A stretch of 64,000 nt of DNA from DASXUG01 sp964620425 (lineage in GTDB: Bacteria > Pseudomonadota > Gammaproteobacteria > Burkholderiales > Methylophilaceae). The DNA is taken from contig CAZUGV010000005.1 of the NCBI GenBank assembly GCA_964620425.1, positions 97,800 through 161,799 of the forward strand. The letters are read 5' to 3'. The position numbers and the translations under genes are program-made. Of this stretch, positions 36,538-44,989 are shown in pieces. Below the pieces are notes generated by a model, which searched no databases, was not told the DNA's origin, and saw nothing but the letters and a program-made list of their open reading frames with translations. Numbering within the stretch: the first letter of the stretch is position 1; each line of letters opens with the position of its first letter.

Positions 36538-36685
36538 TGCGTATTACCGCCTAAAGTCGCCACCCAATATCGCTCAAATTAGCCACCTAAAACTGTTCCA
36601 AAAAAGCCACCCATTATCGTCCTAAAAGAACCACACATTGCTGCACAAAAAAGCCACTTTCAAGAATTATTGATAGTGGCTTATT
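36538..36685. repeat. Left transposon end: five-copy transposase-binding-like array
   Basis: After TGCGTATTACCGCCT come five copies of a motif like AAAAAAGCCACCCATTATCG, starting at 36,553, 36,576, 36,600, 36,624 and 36,647, i.e. every 23-24 bp. The last core AAGCCACT also forms an inverted repeat with AGTGGCTT at 36,674-36,681. Arrays of this type are the IstA-binding sites at IS21 ends. Confidence 0.88.
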
Positions 36686-36738
36686 TACTACGCATTACGC
36701 ATAAGAACTCTTGCAGTAAGTATTGGCAGCGTCACCGC

Positions 36739-37482
36739 CTATACTTTTTCAGAACGCAATTTTCGCATCGACTCACCCTTTAGATTAATACGCATAGTGC
36801 CACTCACTAAGCGGTCAAGAATTGCATCGGCCACCGTTGGATTGCCATCACTTAAGTAGTTATGCCATTTATCAACAGGTATTTGACTTGTAATCACGGT
36901 TGATCTGGCGCCAGAACGACTATCGATTACTTCTAGCATATCTGCACGGTTTTGTGGGCTGAGTGTACCTATACCAAAATCATCCAGTATCAGTAAGTCT
37001 GGTTTCGCTAATTGCAATAGCTTTTTGCGGAAACTGCCATCAGCATGGGCCAAGTACAACTCCTCTAACATGAGAGGCAATCGTTGGAAGTTAACAGTAA
37101 TCCCTTGCCTGCAAGCCTGATTGCCTAATGCGCAGGCAATCCATGTTTTACCACAACCTGTAGGGCCTGTAATAATTAGATTAAATCCTCGCTTTACCCA
37201 ATCTGTGGTTTGCAACCCTGCCATTTGCGCCTTATCTAGTCCACGACTATGGCTGTAGTCAACATCCTCCATACATGCATTAGCTTTGAACTTTGCTGAC
37301 TTCAGTAGTCGGATTAACCGTTGATTCTCACGGTGGGTTTGTTCTTGATCAACTAGCATGCTAAAGCGCTCTTCAAATGAAAGATCCTGACAAGTAGAGC
37401 TGGATAGTTGAATCTCGTAGCCCTTACTCATACCGTTGAGATTGAGTTCAGACAATTTTGACATCGTTTGTTGTAGTAACAT
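36739..37482 (-). CDS. istB: IS21-family helper ATPase IstB
   Basis: A 247-residue AAA+ protein with Walker A GPTGCGKTWIA (near residue 109), Walker B LLILDDFGIG, and sensor-1 STVITSQIP. IstB directs strand transfer by the IstA transposase and is related to DnaC and TnsC/TniB. It sits 19 bp downstream of istA, as in all IS21 elements, and its 3' end faces the left terminus. Confidence 0.96.
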   Translation of the reverse strand: MLLQQTMSKLSELNLNGMSKGYEIQLSSSTCQDLSFEERFSMLVDQEQTHRENQRLIRLLKSAKFKANACMEDVDYSHSRGLDKAQMAGLQTTDWVKRGFNLIITGPTGCGKTWIACALGNQACRQGITVNFQRLPLMLEELYLAHADGSFRKKLLQLAKPDLLILDDFGIGTLSPQNRADMLEVIDSRSGARSTVITSQIPVDKWHNYLSDGNPTVADAILDRLVSGTMRINLKGESMRKLRSEKV

Positions 37483-37501
37483 TTATTTTTCCTATGGATG
37501 G

Positions 37502-39022
37502 TTAGTGGTAGTAGTCAGCGCCGCGTATGTTGTCATGGCCGAAAGTAGCTTCATGAACATTTTTGCTAGGGCGAGGATGTTGGTCTAAATTGGTTCTAAG
37601 TATGGAGTCTAAGTTTGCCGTTTTGGTCGCACCAATCTCTAGTGCGAGCTTACAAGCCGCATCTAAACGCTCATTGCCATACTTGCGGCATAAAGACTGT
37701 ACTGAGTTACTCAAACGGTAACCAAAGTCTCGATGGGTTACGCTTGAAATGGCTTGGCTAAGAAAGGCATGCGTGTGACTACCAACTGAAATAGCCCATT
37801 GAAGTGCATGCTCTGGATTCCAATTAGCATAATGGTGATGCGCACGATCCATATGTTCAGGATTGGTTGTTTTGCCGCCACGTTCGTAGCTACGAGGATG
37901 ACTGGCCACTCGTCGTCCACCATGCATGACTTCTATGGTACTCGCAGTCACAACCGCCTCAAGTTGCTTTCGTACCAATACATGCGGCACACTATAGAAG
38001 TGCCCATCTACTTCAACATGGTAGTCATAGCCTGCCCGCACTTTATAGAACTCCTTGTACTCATATAGTTGAGATACCAATGGTTTTAATGCTGGTTTGT
38101 CTAGCGTTTGAAAGGCCGTTAAACGAGAGCCTGACATTTTCTGGAAAGGGCGATTATTGACATCAATCAGCAGTTCTTTGATAGTGGCATTTAACTCAAC
38201 AAGACTAGTGAATTTAAGCTTTCTGATGCGAAACAATATCCATCGTTCGATAATTAAAACACCGCCTTCAGCTTTCGATTTATCTTTAGGCTTATAAACC
38301 CGAGCAGGAAATATTGCTGTGCCATAATGGGTTGCCATGTCTTGGTAAGCTGTTTGAATAACAGGGTCAGTTCTACTCGGTTTACTAACCGCTGATTTTA
38401 AGTTATCGCAGACCACCATCTGTGGCACACCGCCGAAATGCTCAAACATACGCACATGTGAGGCAATCCAATTGGCTTTGCGTTGATTCCATACAGCATC
38501 GGCATAGATATAAGCTGAGCCGCCTAGTACTCCAACAAATATTTGTGCTTGCCGAACCTCACCCGTTTGCAGGTTGTAGATAGGTACAGTTGGCCCAGCA
38601 TAATCCACAAAAACTTTCTCACCTGCGATATGCACTTGGCGCAGAGATCGCTTCAAGGTTTTTTTGTATTCCCGATAATGCGTACAATATCTGCTGTAAC
38701 TTATGCCATCTGGATGTTCGACTAAATATTCCAAATGTAACTGCGCTAAGGTAGCCCCTTTTGACTTTAGCTCTTGGTTTACCGTGTACCAATTCGGGAT
38801 TGGCTTACGGGAAACCATCGTTTTTTGGATAGATGGAAATAGTTGCTCTTCCAGCGCCGCATCATCCAACTCTTCATGCAACGGCCAACTCAGGTTTGCA
38901 TTACTTGCTCGTAGCAAATAGTCTGCAACTGCTTTTCTGGAAATACCTACGGCTTTTCCAATCATGCGATAACTCATATTATTTTCAAAAGTAAGTCGTA
39001 ATACATCACGAATTTTTCTCAT
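37502..39022 (-). CDS. istA: IS21-family transposase IstA
   Basis: A 506-residue DDE transposase. The N-terminal HTH (SYRMIGKAVGISRKAVADYL) is followed by the catalytic core with Asp in VFVDYAGPT, Asp in MVVCDNLKSAV and Glu in KDKSKAEGG, then a C-terminal beta-barrel (YHVEVDGHFYSVPH). The reading frame is intact, so the element may still move. ATG 39022 has AGGAGG seven bases before it; a longer frame starts eight codons upstream, across that SD. Confidence 0.96.
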   Translation of the reverse strand: MRKIRDVLRLTFENNMSYRMIGKAVGISRKAVADYLLRASNANLSWPLHEELDDAALEEQLFPSIQKTMVSRKPIPNWYTVNQELKSKGATLAQLHLEYLVEHPDGISYSRYCTHYREYKKTLKRSLRQVHIAGEKVFVDYAGPTVPIYNLQTGEVRQAQIFVGVLGGSAYIYADAVWNQRKANWIASHVRMFEHFGGVPQMVVCDNLKSAVSKPSRTDPVIQTAYQDMATHYGTAIFPARVYKPKDKSKAEGGVLIIERWILFRIRKLKFTSLVELNATIKELLIDVNNRPFQKMSGSRLTAFQTLDKPALKPLVSQLYEYKEFYKVRAGYDYHVEVDGHFYSVPHVLVRKQLEAVVTASTIEVMHGGRRVASHPRSYERGGKTTNPEHMDRAHHHYANWNPEHALQWAISVGSHTHAFLSQAISSVTHRDFGYRLSNSVQSLCRKYGNERLDAACKLALEIGATKTANLDSILRTNLDQHPRPSKNVHEATFGHDNIRGADYYH

Positions 39023-39227
39023 TTGTACCCTCCTATTCGACATCACAATGTCTCGCGGAACTAAGCGAGGAGACGTCAGTTAAGCAAACAGGGGGTTCAC
39101 AACGAACCAAATACAATATGACTAGTGATTTAATTTTCATTGCACTTCTCCATTAAAAACTAGCGATAAAGCCAGTTTTTGTTATGTGTTGATGGGGATG
39201 CCCTAATCTATAGGTATGGAGAGGCCT

Positions 39228-39276
39228 CGACCTTGACAGTCGATGAAAGTGCGTAGACAATACGATTTCAAGGTCG
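39228..39276. repeat. 9-bp perfect inverted repeat with promoter-like core
   Basis: CGACCTTGA (39,228-39,236) and TCAAGGTCG (39,268-39,276) are perfect inverted arms 31 bp apart. On the plus strand TTGACA (39,233) and GACAAT (39,256) are 17 bp apart, a plausible sigma-70 promoter inside the repeat. The region 39,047-39,392 between istA and the HTH gene holds no convincing gene; the repeat may be an operator for the nearby HTH protein. Confidence 0.45.
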
Positions 39277-39392
39277 CAATCTTGAATGTAATGCCAAAGG
39301 CTTGGGCTCCACCCCAAGCTTTTTGCGCTTCTAAGGCCTAGTTTTCTTCTTGTTATCTTTAAGCCATTTTTTCCTTTCATTCATTTTTATTG

Positions 39393-39581
39393 TTAGTGTG
39401 TGTTGTTGATAGGCTTTGCCTGCTGCGCCATCCACAAGTAGAACTCAGTTGTTAGAAATAAACGGCTACGGCCTACTTTGAAAGATGGCGGCATCGGCAA
39501 ACCTTGGCTCAATCTGTTTCTAGCTGTGGCCTTGGTAATCTTCAATACTTTACTCACTTCATCAAGATTCATTGTTTCCAT
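39393..39581 (-). CDS. Small AlpA/excisionase-like HTH DNA-binding protein
   Basis: A 62-residue protein beginning METMNLDEVSKVLKITKATA, a helix-turn-helix of the AlpA/excisionase (HTH_17) kind, followed by FKVGRSRLFLTTEFYLWMAQ, the typical winged continuation. It could be a regulator of the transposon genes or a recombination directionality-like factor. AGAGAG precedes the ATG. It lies between istA and the zinc-finger-like gene, divergent from the latter. Confidence 0.7.
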   Translation of the reverse strand: METMNLDEVSKVLKITKATARNRLSQGLPMPPSFKVGRSRLFLTTEFYLWMAQQAKPINNTH

Positions 39582-39674
39582 GATTGCTCTCTAATCCAAA
39601 CGTAATCGTCACGATGTATCATGATAAAAAACATTTGAAATAAAAAATGCCCATAAATTTGGACACTTGAACTG

Positions 39675-40745
39675 ATGCCCCTATATGTTGATGATGAAAT
39701 AATTGATCAAAGGATGTGTGCGGCTGTAGCTGGCGCATTAAAAGCAATTAAATATGAAATGCATCATCAGGCCGTCACACCAAGTTTAGCGTTGGCGCTG
39801 ATTAAGAAATATTTTCTGCCACTTCTGCCTGTTGAACACCATGATGTATTTGGTCAACTCACACAAGTATCTTGGTCAAGACTGAGTTGGGGATATCCAG
39901 AAATGTCATCTAGAAGCTTTAAAGCTGGGAACCTTAGAAAACTACTCGAAGATGTGGGTCTTTGTATTGATTGGATTTGTCGATACACCACATTGCCGCC
40001 AAGAGAGCCGACGGTCTTTGGTAATTTAGAAACGAATGTTTTTTTGCAACACTGCGGTTTTATCGACGTTGAAATTGCCCATCTTAGGTATTTAGATGCA
40101 GGTAAATTTGATGTCTTTAAGGCATGCAAATATTGCTGGCGACAGCCTATATCAAGGAGAACAATATGTGTTGTGCATACCGCTAGCGATAAACACAGTT
40201 CCATCATGTTAAATAACCATGAACACGAAGTAAGAGATTCTCTGTTTACCGATTATAAAGAGGGAAAGCGCCAAAAGGAAGCCTACGATAAAACCATCAA
40301 TCAAATACTGACAAAAGAAACCAATGCTTTTCATGAAAGTAATTTTAGAGATCCACTCTTATTGCCAACAGAGCACATTTGGCCATGGCTACTTGAACGG
40401 CGGCCTTTAGTTGCAAAGTTACTTATTGATCAAAACTTAACAACTGGTGATGACGAAATTATTGATAACTTGCTCTTGGCATTGCATTCACCCACTATGC
40501 TCACTGATAGCCTGCTTAAACCTTATTTAATGGCTAATCAACATATCAAGCACCATCCACAGTTGATATGGCTTATGCTGTTACGTGCCGAAGCTTGGCT
40601 TACAACAAGGTCTAAACGACGCGGAAACTGGGGTGGTAATCGAAAGCTTGTGATTTCAGTAAATACCAGTTCGCAAATACCCATCAAAAGTAAACTAGAT
40701 GAGCTGTTTGAAGGGATGGAAGAGAGACCAATAAATAATTTTTGA
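39675..40745 (+). CDS. Transposon-borne protein with CxxC...CxxH finger, function unknown
   Basis: A 356-residue soluble protein that I do not recognise. Near residue 150 it has CKYC...CVVH, a C-x2-C-x(n)-C-x2-H zinc-binding pattern preceded by FKA. The rest is helical; the C-terminal part (HIWPWLLERRPLVAKLLIDQ, then SKRRGNWGGNRKLV) is basic near the end. The finger resembles that of TniQ/TnsD target-selection proteins, and IstA/IstB are related to TniA/TniB, but the TniQ N-terminal motif is not visible, so this remains a guess. It faces away from istAB, divergent from the HTH gene. Confidence 0.55.
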   Translation: MPLYVDDEIIDQRMCAAVAGALKAIKYEMHHQAVTPSLALALIKKYFLPLLPVEHHDVFGQLTQVSWSRLSWGYPEMSSRSFKAGNLRKLLEDVGLCIDWICRYTTLPPREPTVFGNLETNVFLQHCGFIDVEIAHLRYLDAGKFDVFKACKYCWRQPISRRTICVVHTASDKHSSIMLNNHEHEVRDSLFTDYKEGKRQKEAYDKTINQILTKETNAFHESNFRDPLLLPTEHIWPWLLERRPLVAKLLIDQNLTTGDDEIIDNLLLALHSPTMLTDSLLKPYLMANQHIKHHPQLIWLMLLRAEAWLTTRSKRRGNWGGNRKLVISVNTSSQIPIKSKLDELFEGMEERPINNF

Positions 40746-40807
40746 GAATCACCACGGTTATCAAGGCATAAGCAGTGTTTCAGTTACATATACATCTTCC
40801 CAAGACT

Positions 40808-41002
40808 TCATAAAGATGGCTTGTATCCTGCATCAGACATGGCTTGAATAATTTCCTCTTCAGAATGATTTGTTCGAACTTCTACAGTTTTTGTGGACAT
40901 ATTTACCTCCACAACAGCACTCTCATCTGCTTGAAGAATGGCTTTTTTGATTGTACTCACACAGCCACCACAGCTCATTTTTGGTACATTAAATGTATAC
41001 AT
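40808..41002 (-). CDS. copZ: Copper chaperone CopZ (HMA domain)
   Basis: A 64-residue heavy-metal-associated domain protein with the copper-binding loop MSCGGC (Cys 11 and 14). Such proteins carry Cu(I) in the cytosol to CopA and the regulator. It is divergent from copA and has its own CueR-like promoter with a 19-bp spacer (41,063-41,033). Confidence 0.93.
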   Translation of the reverse strand: MYTFNVPKMSCGGCVSTIKKAILQADESAVVEVNMSTKTVEVRTNHSEEEIIQAMSDAGYKPSL

Positions 41003-41032
41003 ATGACCTATCCTTTCAATTATTAAGGCTAC

Positions 41033-41063
41033 ACTTTAGACGTTACAACAGTAGTAAGGTCAA
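41033..41063 (-). promoter_or_regulatory. CueR-type promoter of copZ
   Basis: On the minus strand TTGACC (41,063-41,058), a 19-bp spacer with TTAC...GTAA dyad, then TAAAGT (41,038-41,033). The over-long 19-bp spacer is the hallmark of MerR/CueR-activated promoters. The start codon of copZ lies 31 bp downstream. Confidence 0.75.
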
Positions 41064-41089
41064 GCAGTTCTTATTCGTTAAAATATCGC

Positions 41090-41120
41090 TTGACCTTCCA
41101 ATGGTGGGAATCTTTATGAT
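41090..41120 (+). promoter_or_regulatory. CueR-type promoter of copA-cueR
   Basis: TTGACC (41,090-41,095), a 19-bp spacer containing the dyad ACCTTCC-AATGGTG-GGAAT, then TATGAT (41,115-41,120). The dyad matches CueR boxes of other proteobacteria. An optimal AGGAGGT ribosome site follows before copA. Confidence 0.88.
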
Positions 41121-41150
41121 GATTATTAGTCACTTAGTTAGGAGGTAATA

Positions 41151-43340
41151 ATGGAAGATTCTCATCACTCATTAGACATTGCTATCAGTGGTATGAGTTG
41201 CGCGTCCTGCGTTAATGCTGTGGAAAGTGCTTTACGCAAAATTCCTGAAGTTAAGTCAGCGAGTGTTAATCTAGCCACTGAAAAAGCCCATGTAGAGTTA
41301 TTAGAGGGAGTGTCATTTCAAACGCAAGATATTATTAAGGCTGTTAATGCTGCTGGATACGGCGCAGAATTGCTAACTCAGAACCGCTCCCTAAGTCACC
41401 ATGACGACGAATCAGCTAATGACATCCGTATTGTACTGGCGATGTTATTAAGCACTCCACTCATCATTCCGATGCTGTTAAATCTGGCAGGTGGACATTG
41501 GAATCTACCAGTGTGGGTTCAATGGCTACTGGCAACACCCGTACAGTTTTATCTAGGTGCAGTATTCTATACATCTGCCTGGAAGGCTATTAAGAACAGA
41601 ACTGGCAATATGGAGTTGTTAGTTGCAATCGGCACTTCAGCCGCTTATTTTCTATCGATATATATGATGTCACAAGATCATGAACATTTATATTTTGAGG
41701 CTTCAAGTGTTGTTATTACCCTTGTACTTTTAGGTAAATGGCTAGAGAAACGTGCAAAGAGACAAACTACAGAGGCCATACGTACTTTACAAGAATTAAG
41801 ACCTGAGACCGCTAGAGTCAAGCGCATGAGTGAAGAGGTAGACATACCACTTCAGCAGGTTATGATTGATGATATTGTGGTCATGCGACCAGGTGAGCGC
41901 ATCCCTGTAGATGCAATAATTATTGAAGGGATAAGCCATGTTGACGAGTCGATGATGACTGGTGAAAGCGAACCAGTAAATAAAGTTGTTGGAAATAAAG
42001 TAATCGGCGGATCAGTTAACATTGATGGCATGCTGCTCGTTAGAACAGTGGCTATAGGCGCTGAAAGCACGTTGTCACGTATCATTCGATTAGTAGAGGA
42101 CGCACAAACTGCGAAACCTGAGATCCAGCGACTAGTTGATAAGGTTAGCGCTGTGTTTGTGCCAGTAGTTATCGTTATTGCCTTCATTACACTGCTGGCT
42201 TGGGGGCTATATTCCGCCAACTGGGAACAAGCGATATTAAACGCTGTGGCTGTACTTGTCATTGCTTGCCCATGTGCGCTTGGTTTGGCAACACCAACGG
42301 CCATCATGGCAGGCACTGGTGTAGCTGCGCGTCACGGTATTTTAATTAAGGATGCGAAAGCGTTAGAGTTGGCTCATAGCATCACTCAGGTAGTGTTTGA
42401 TAAAACTGGCACATTGACTGAAGGAAGGCCCGTGCTTTTGGCTTATAAAGCGATTAATGGCAAAGATGAATCATTGTTGGAACTGGCTGCAAGCATTGAG
42501 CAGAATAGTTTGCATCCGCTCGCTAAAGCAGTTGTGAATCAGATTCAATCATTGGGAAGGATACCAGCAATCGCCTCAAATGTGCGAGATGTGGCTGGCC
42601 GTGGTTTACATGGAAATGTAAATAACACAGTTATTTATGTTGGTAACCAACGCTGGATGGATGAGCTGAACGTATCCACAGATATTCAAAAGGTAGAGGC
42701 GTTGGGATTTAAAAATTCTGGTAAAACTGTCTCTTGGGTAGCACAAAGCGATGGTGATACTGAGCCTAAATTATTGGGTATGCTGGCTTTTGGAGACCAA
42801 ATTAAAGAGAGTGCGAATAAAGCAATATCCGCTTTACATGATAAAGGCGTCAAAACGCTTTTATTAACTGGCGACAATAGTATAAGTGCGGCGCATGTTG
42901 CTGAAGTGATTGGCATAGATAAAGTGCTGGCAGAGCAAACGCCTGAATCGAAGGCGACCAGTATTGCTGCATTGCGTCAGAAACACGCTGTGATTGCTAT
43001 GGTAGGTGATGGCATTAATGACGCTCCAGCATTAGCCGCTGCTGATGTAAGTTTTGCGATGTCTTCTGGGACAGATGTGGCAATGCACACTGCTGACATC
43101 ACCTTGATGCGATCTGACCCAAGCTTGGTGGCAGATACTATTGATATTTCACGTAGAACGTATAGCAAGATTAAGCAAAACCTGTTCTGGGCTTTTATAT
43201 ACAACTTAATTGGAATTCCTCTGGCTGCTATGGGTTTACTCAGCCCAGTCATTGCCGGTGCAGCGATGGCGTTTAGCTCGGTAAGTGTCGTAATGAATGC
43301 CTTGATGTTGAGCAAATGGCGACCCTCAAGCAAAAGATAA
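41151..43340 (+). CDS. copA: Cu(I)-exporting P1B-type ATPase CopA
   Basis: A 729-residue copper pump. One N-terminal HMA domain (GMSCASC, about residues 14-20), then membrane segments, the actuator TGES, the CPC transport motif (VIACPCALGLATPTAI), the phosphorylation site DKTGTLTEG, the SLHPLAKA motif and the hinge GDGINDAPAL. These place it in class P1B-1, Cu(I) efflux from the cytosol. cueR follows 9 bp downstream. Confidence 0.97.
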   Translation: MEDSHHSLDIAISGMSCASCVNAVESALRKIPEVKSASVNLATEKAHVELLEGVSFQTQDIIKAVNAAGYGAELLTQNRSLSHHDDESANDIRIVLAMLLSTPLIIPMLLNLAGGHWNLPVWVQWLLATPVQFYLGAVFYTSAWKAIKNRTGNMELLVAIGTSAAYFLSIYMMSQDHEHLYFEASSVVITLVLLGKWLEKRAKRQTTEAIRTLQELRPETARVKRMSEEVDIPLQQVMIDDIVVMRPGERIPVDAIIIEGISHVDESMMTGESEPVNKVVGNKVIGGSVNIDGMLLVRTVAIGAESTLSRIIRLVEDAQTAKPEIQRLVDKVSAVFVPVVIVIAFITLLAWGLYSANWEQAILNAVAVLVIACPCALGLATPTAIMAGTGVAARHGILIKDAKALELAHSITQVVFDKTGTLTEGRPVLLAYKAINGKDESLLELAASIEQNSLHPLAKAVVNQIQSLGRIPAIASNVRDVAGRGLHGNVNNTVIYVGNQRWMDELNVSTDIQKVEALGFKNSGKTVSWVAQSDGDTEPKLLGMLAFGDQIKESANKAISALHDKGVKTLLLTGDNSISAAHVAEVIGIDKVLAEQTPESKATSIAALRQKHAVIAMVGDGINDAPALAAADVSFAMSSGTDVAMHTADITLMRSDPSLVADTIDISRRTYSKIKQNLFWAFIYNLIGIPLAAMGLLSPVIAGAAMAFSSVSVVMNALMLSKWRPSSKR

Positions 43341-43349
43341 GGACGATTT

Positions 43350-43757
43350 ATGAATAGTGATTTATATAACATTGGGCAGGCAGCAAAAACTTCAGGAATC
43401 TCTGCGAAAATGATTCGCCATTATGAAGAGGTGGGACTTTTGCCAGTGGCATCAAGAACGTTTTCTGGTTACAGAACCTACAATCATCAAGATGTGCATA
43501 TGTTGCGCTTTATCAGGCACTCACGAGATCTTGGTTTTTCAATCAAGCAAATCGCAGATTTGCTAAGCCTCTGGCGCGACATCAACCGTCCTAGCAGTAA
43601 AGTAAAACAATTGGCAACGGAACATATCGAAATGCTCAATCAAAAGATACAAGAGTTGAACGCTATGAAGTCTGAGTTAACGCGATTAGTAAGTTGTTGC
43701 CATGGGGACGAGCGTCCAGACTGTCCAATATTAGATGAGTTGGCTCAAGATAAGTAA
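43350..43757 (+). CDS. cueR: MerR-family copper-responsive regulator CueR
   Basis: A 135-residue MerR protein: YNIGQAAKTSGISAKMIRHYEE winged helix, dimerisation helix, and C-terminal cysteines (near residues 112 and 120, CHGDERPDC) that chelate Cu(I). It probably activates the three promoters with 19-bp spacers in this element. Co-transcribed with copA. Confidence 0.94.
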   Translation: MNSDLYNIGQAAKTSGISAKMIRHYEEVGLLPVASRTFSGYRTYNHQDVHMLRFIRHSRDLGFSIKQIADLLSLWRDINRPSSKVKQLATEHIEMLNQKIQELNAMKSELTRLVSCCHGDERPDCPILDELAQDK

Positions 43758-43794
43758 CTTCTGTAGATTAAATTAAAATAATTGAATATAGCGC

Positions 43795-43825
43795 TTGACC
43801 TTACCAGTGTAGGAAGCTTTAGATT
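43795..43825 (+). promoter_or_regulatory. CueR-type promoter of the periplasmic copper gene set
   Basis: TTGACC (43,795-43,800), a 19-bp spacer (TTACCAGTGTAGGAAGCTT), then TAGATT (43,820-43,825). It is the third such promoter in the element and lies upstream of the run of exported copper proteins. Confidence 0.82.
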
Positions 43826-43878
43826 ACAAGTAAGTACTGACAACTTAATTGGTAAATAACACGAGCTAGACAACACAA

Positions 43879-44265
43879 ATGAAATATTGGGTCAAATTTA
43901 TAGTTTTTATATCACTTGTCGTTAGCATCCCTCTTCAGGGAATTGCTGCTGCAACCATGCCCATATGTATTGACTCGCCCTTACCAACTAACAGCATCAA
44001 AGCAGTCCAACTAGCAAACGATGCTAAAGTCGAGATGTCCATTGATTGTCATTTAAAGACTAGTAACAATTGTATTGATGAAAACAGCAAAGACTGTTCG
44101 AATATGAAGTGTTCGTTTTGTCATGTAAGTTTATTTCAATTGCGCAATGCTAATAATATTGTCTTTATCGACAGCCACAGCACAGTTTATTCCGATTTAA
44201 CCATACCGTTGTATCAACATTTTTCACCTCCTCTGTTGCATCCTCCAAAGCAACCACTCTCTTAA
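43879..44265 (+). CDS. Exported Cys-rich small protein, copper cluster
   Basis: A 128-residue protein with a signal peptide (VKFIVFISLVVSIPLQGIAA). The mature part has cysteines in CHLKTSNNCIDENSKDC and SFCHVS, candidate metal ligands. Its N-terminus (..SIPLQGIAAATMPIC) resembles that of the product at 44,990 (..AIPVQGFASVAMMNC), so the two are paralogues of one small periplasmic family, with a loose likeness to CzcI-type proteins. It is the first gene after a CueR-type promoter. Function unknown. Confidence 0.65.
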   Translation: MKYWVKFIVFISLVVSIPLQGIAAATMPICIDSPLPTNSIKAVQLANDAKVEMSIDCHLKTSNNCIDENSKDCSNMKCSFCHVSLFQLRNANNIVFIDSHSTVYSDLTIPLYQHFSPPLLHPPKQPLS

Positions 44266-44487
44266 TGCTGGGTGGTCTAGGGTTCTGCAATTAAAACGGT
44301 TTTTATAGTCCAAAATTACGTTGCACTTGATCATCCCGCATGCATGGTGGTTATAAAAACCACCTTTGCAACCAAGTTCTATAAAAAAACAATGGGTCGA
44401 TCTAGAAACATATAAGGTCACGCATTGGTTTAACGAGAGTAAAAATTTCTCACCGTTAAGGTGAAAACCAAAATTAGGAGAGTTACC

Positions 44488-44868
44488 ATGAGCAACAAAA
44501 TGATGAACAAAATTGTTACCACAGCATTAATTGCATGCCTAGGCTTTGCCTCAACGAGCGTATTGGCAGGTCGCGATGCATTTCAAGAAAAGTTAATTCA
44601 GAATGTGCAAGTTACCAAACAAAAACTTGAAGAAGCTAAGACCTCCAAGGGTGCAGAGCAGCAGAAACTACTTGCAGAACATACGCAAATGCTACACGAC
44701 AACATGGCGGCTTGCCGTGAAATGAAACCGAAAGCAGGTATGACAGAGAAAGAGCGTGACGAGTGGTTTGCAGAGCATCAAAAAATTATGGATGCTTTGA
44801 TGGGGCAGATGATGGAAGAGCATAAAGTAAAATCATCATCCATGCCTTGCGACCATCATATGAAGTAA
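44488..44868 (+). CDS. Exported Met/His-containing copper-cluster protein
   Basis: A 126-residue protein with signal peptide (MNKIVTTALIACLGFASTSVLA). The mature part is helical (AFQEKLIQNVQVTKQKLEEA) and ends with MGQMMEEHKVKSSSMPCDHH, a likely copper-binding tail. I do not know a named family. ATG 44488 is preceded by AGGAGAG; an upstream GTG would add nine residues. It is probably part of the CueR-controlled set. Confidence 0.7.
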   Translation: MSNKMMNKIVTTALIACLGFASTSVLAGRDAFQEKLIQNVQVTKQKLEEAKTSKGAEQQKLLAEHTQMLHDNMAACREMKPKAGMTEKERDEWFAEHQKIMDALMGQMMEEHKVKSSSMPCDHHMK

Positions 44869-44897
44869 TGTATTTGTATTGATAAGCTATTGAAAGT

Positions 44898-44919
44898 GGG
44901 CGGCAAAGTAAAGCCGCCC
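44898..44919 (+). terminator. GC-rich hairpin after the 44,488 gene
   Basis: GGGCGGC and GCCGCCC pair around AAAGTAAA, 30 bp after the stop. Only a short T-rich stretch follows, so termination may be partial. Confidence 0.55.
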
Positions 44920-44989
44920 ATCTTTAGGCATTTATCCACTACACAATGTTTTTTAGATTTTATTAAATTAGTTATGTAATAATAAACAC

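Noticed and set aside
39047..39180. A possible inner IS21 end just upstream of istA
   Set aside because: No TG...TATTA terminus or GCCAC-type repeats were found here; the matching end is at 50,769-50,871.
39153..39380. 75-codon minus-strand frame between istA and the HTH gene
   Set aside because: It spans the inverted repeat at 39,228-39,276, has low-complexity basic sequence and no SD.
44346..44365. GGTGGTT/AAACCACC hairpin after the 43,879 gene as terminator
   Set aside because: Pairing is good, but only three T residues follow, so termination is not supported well enough to list.
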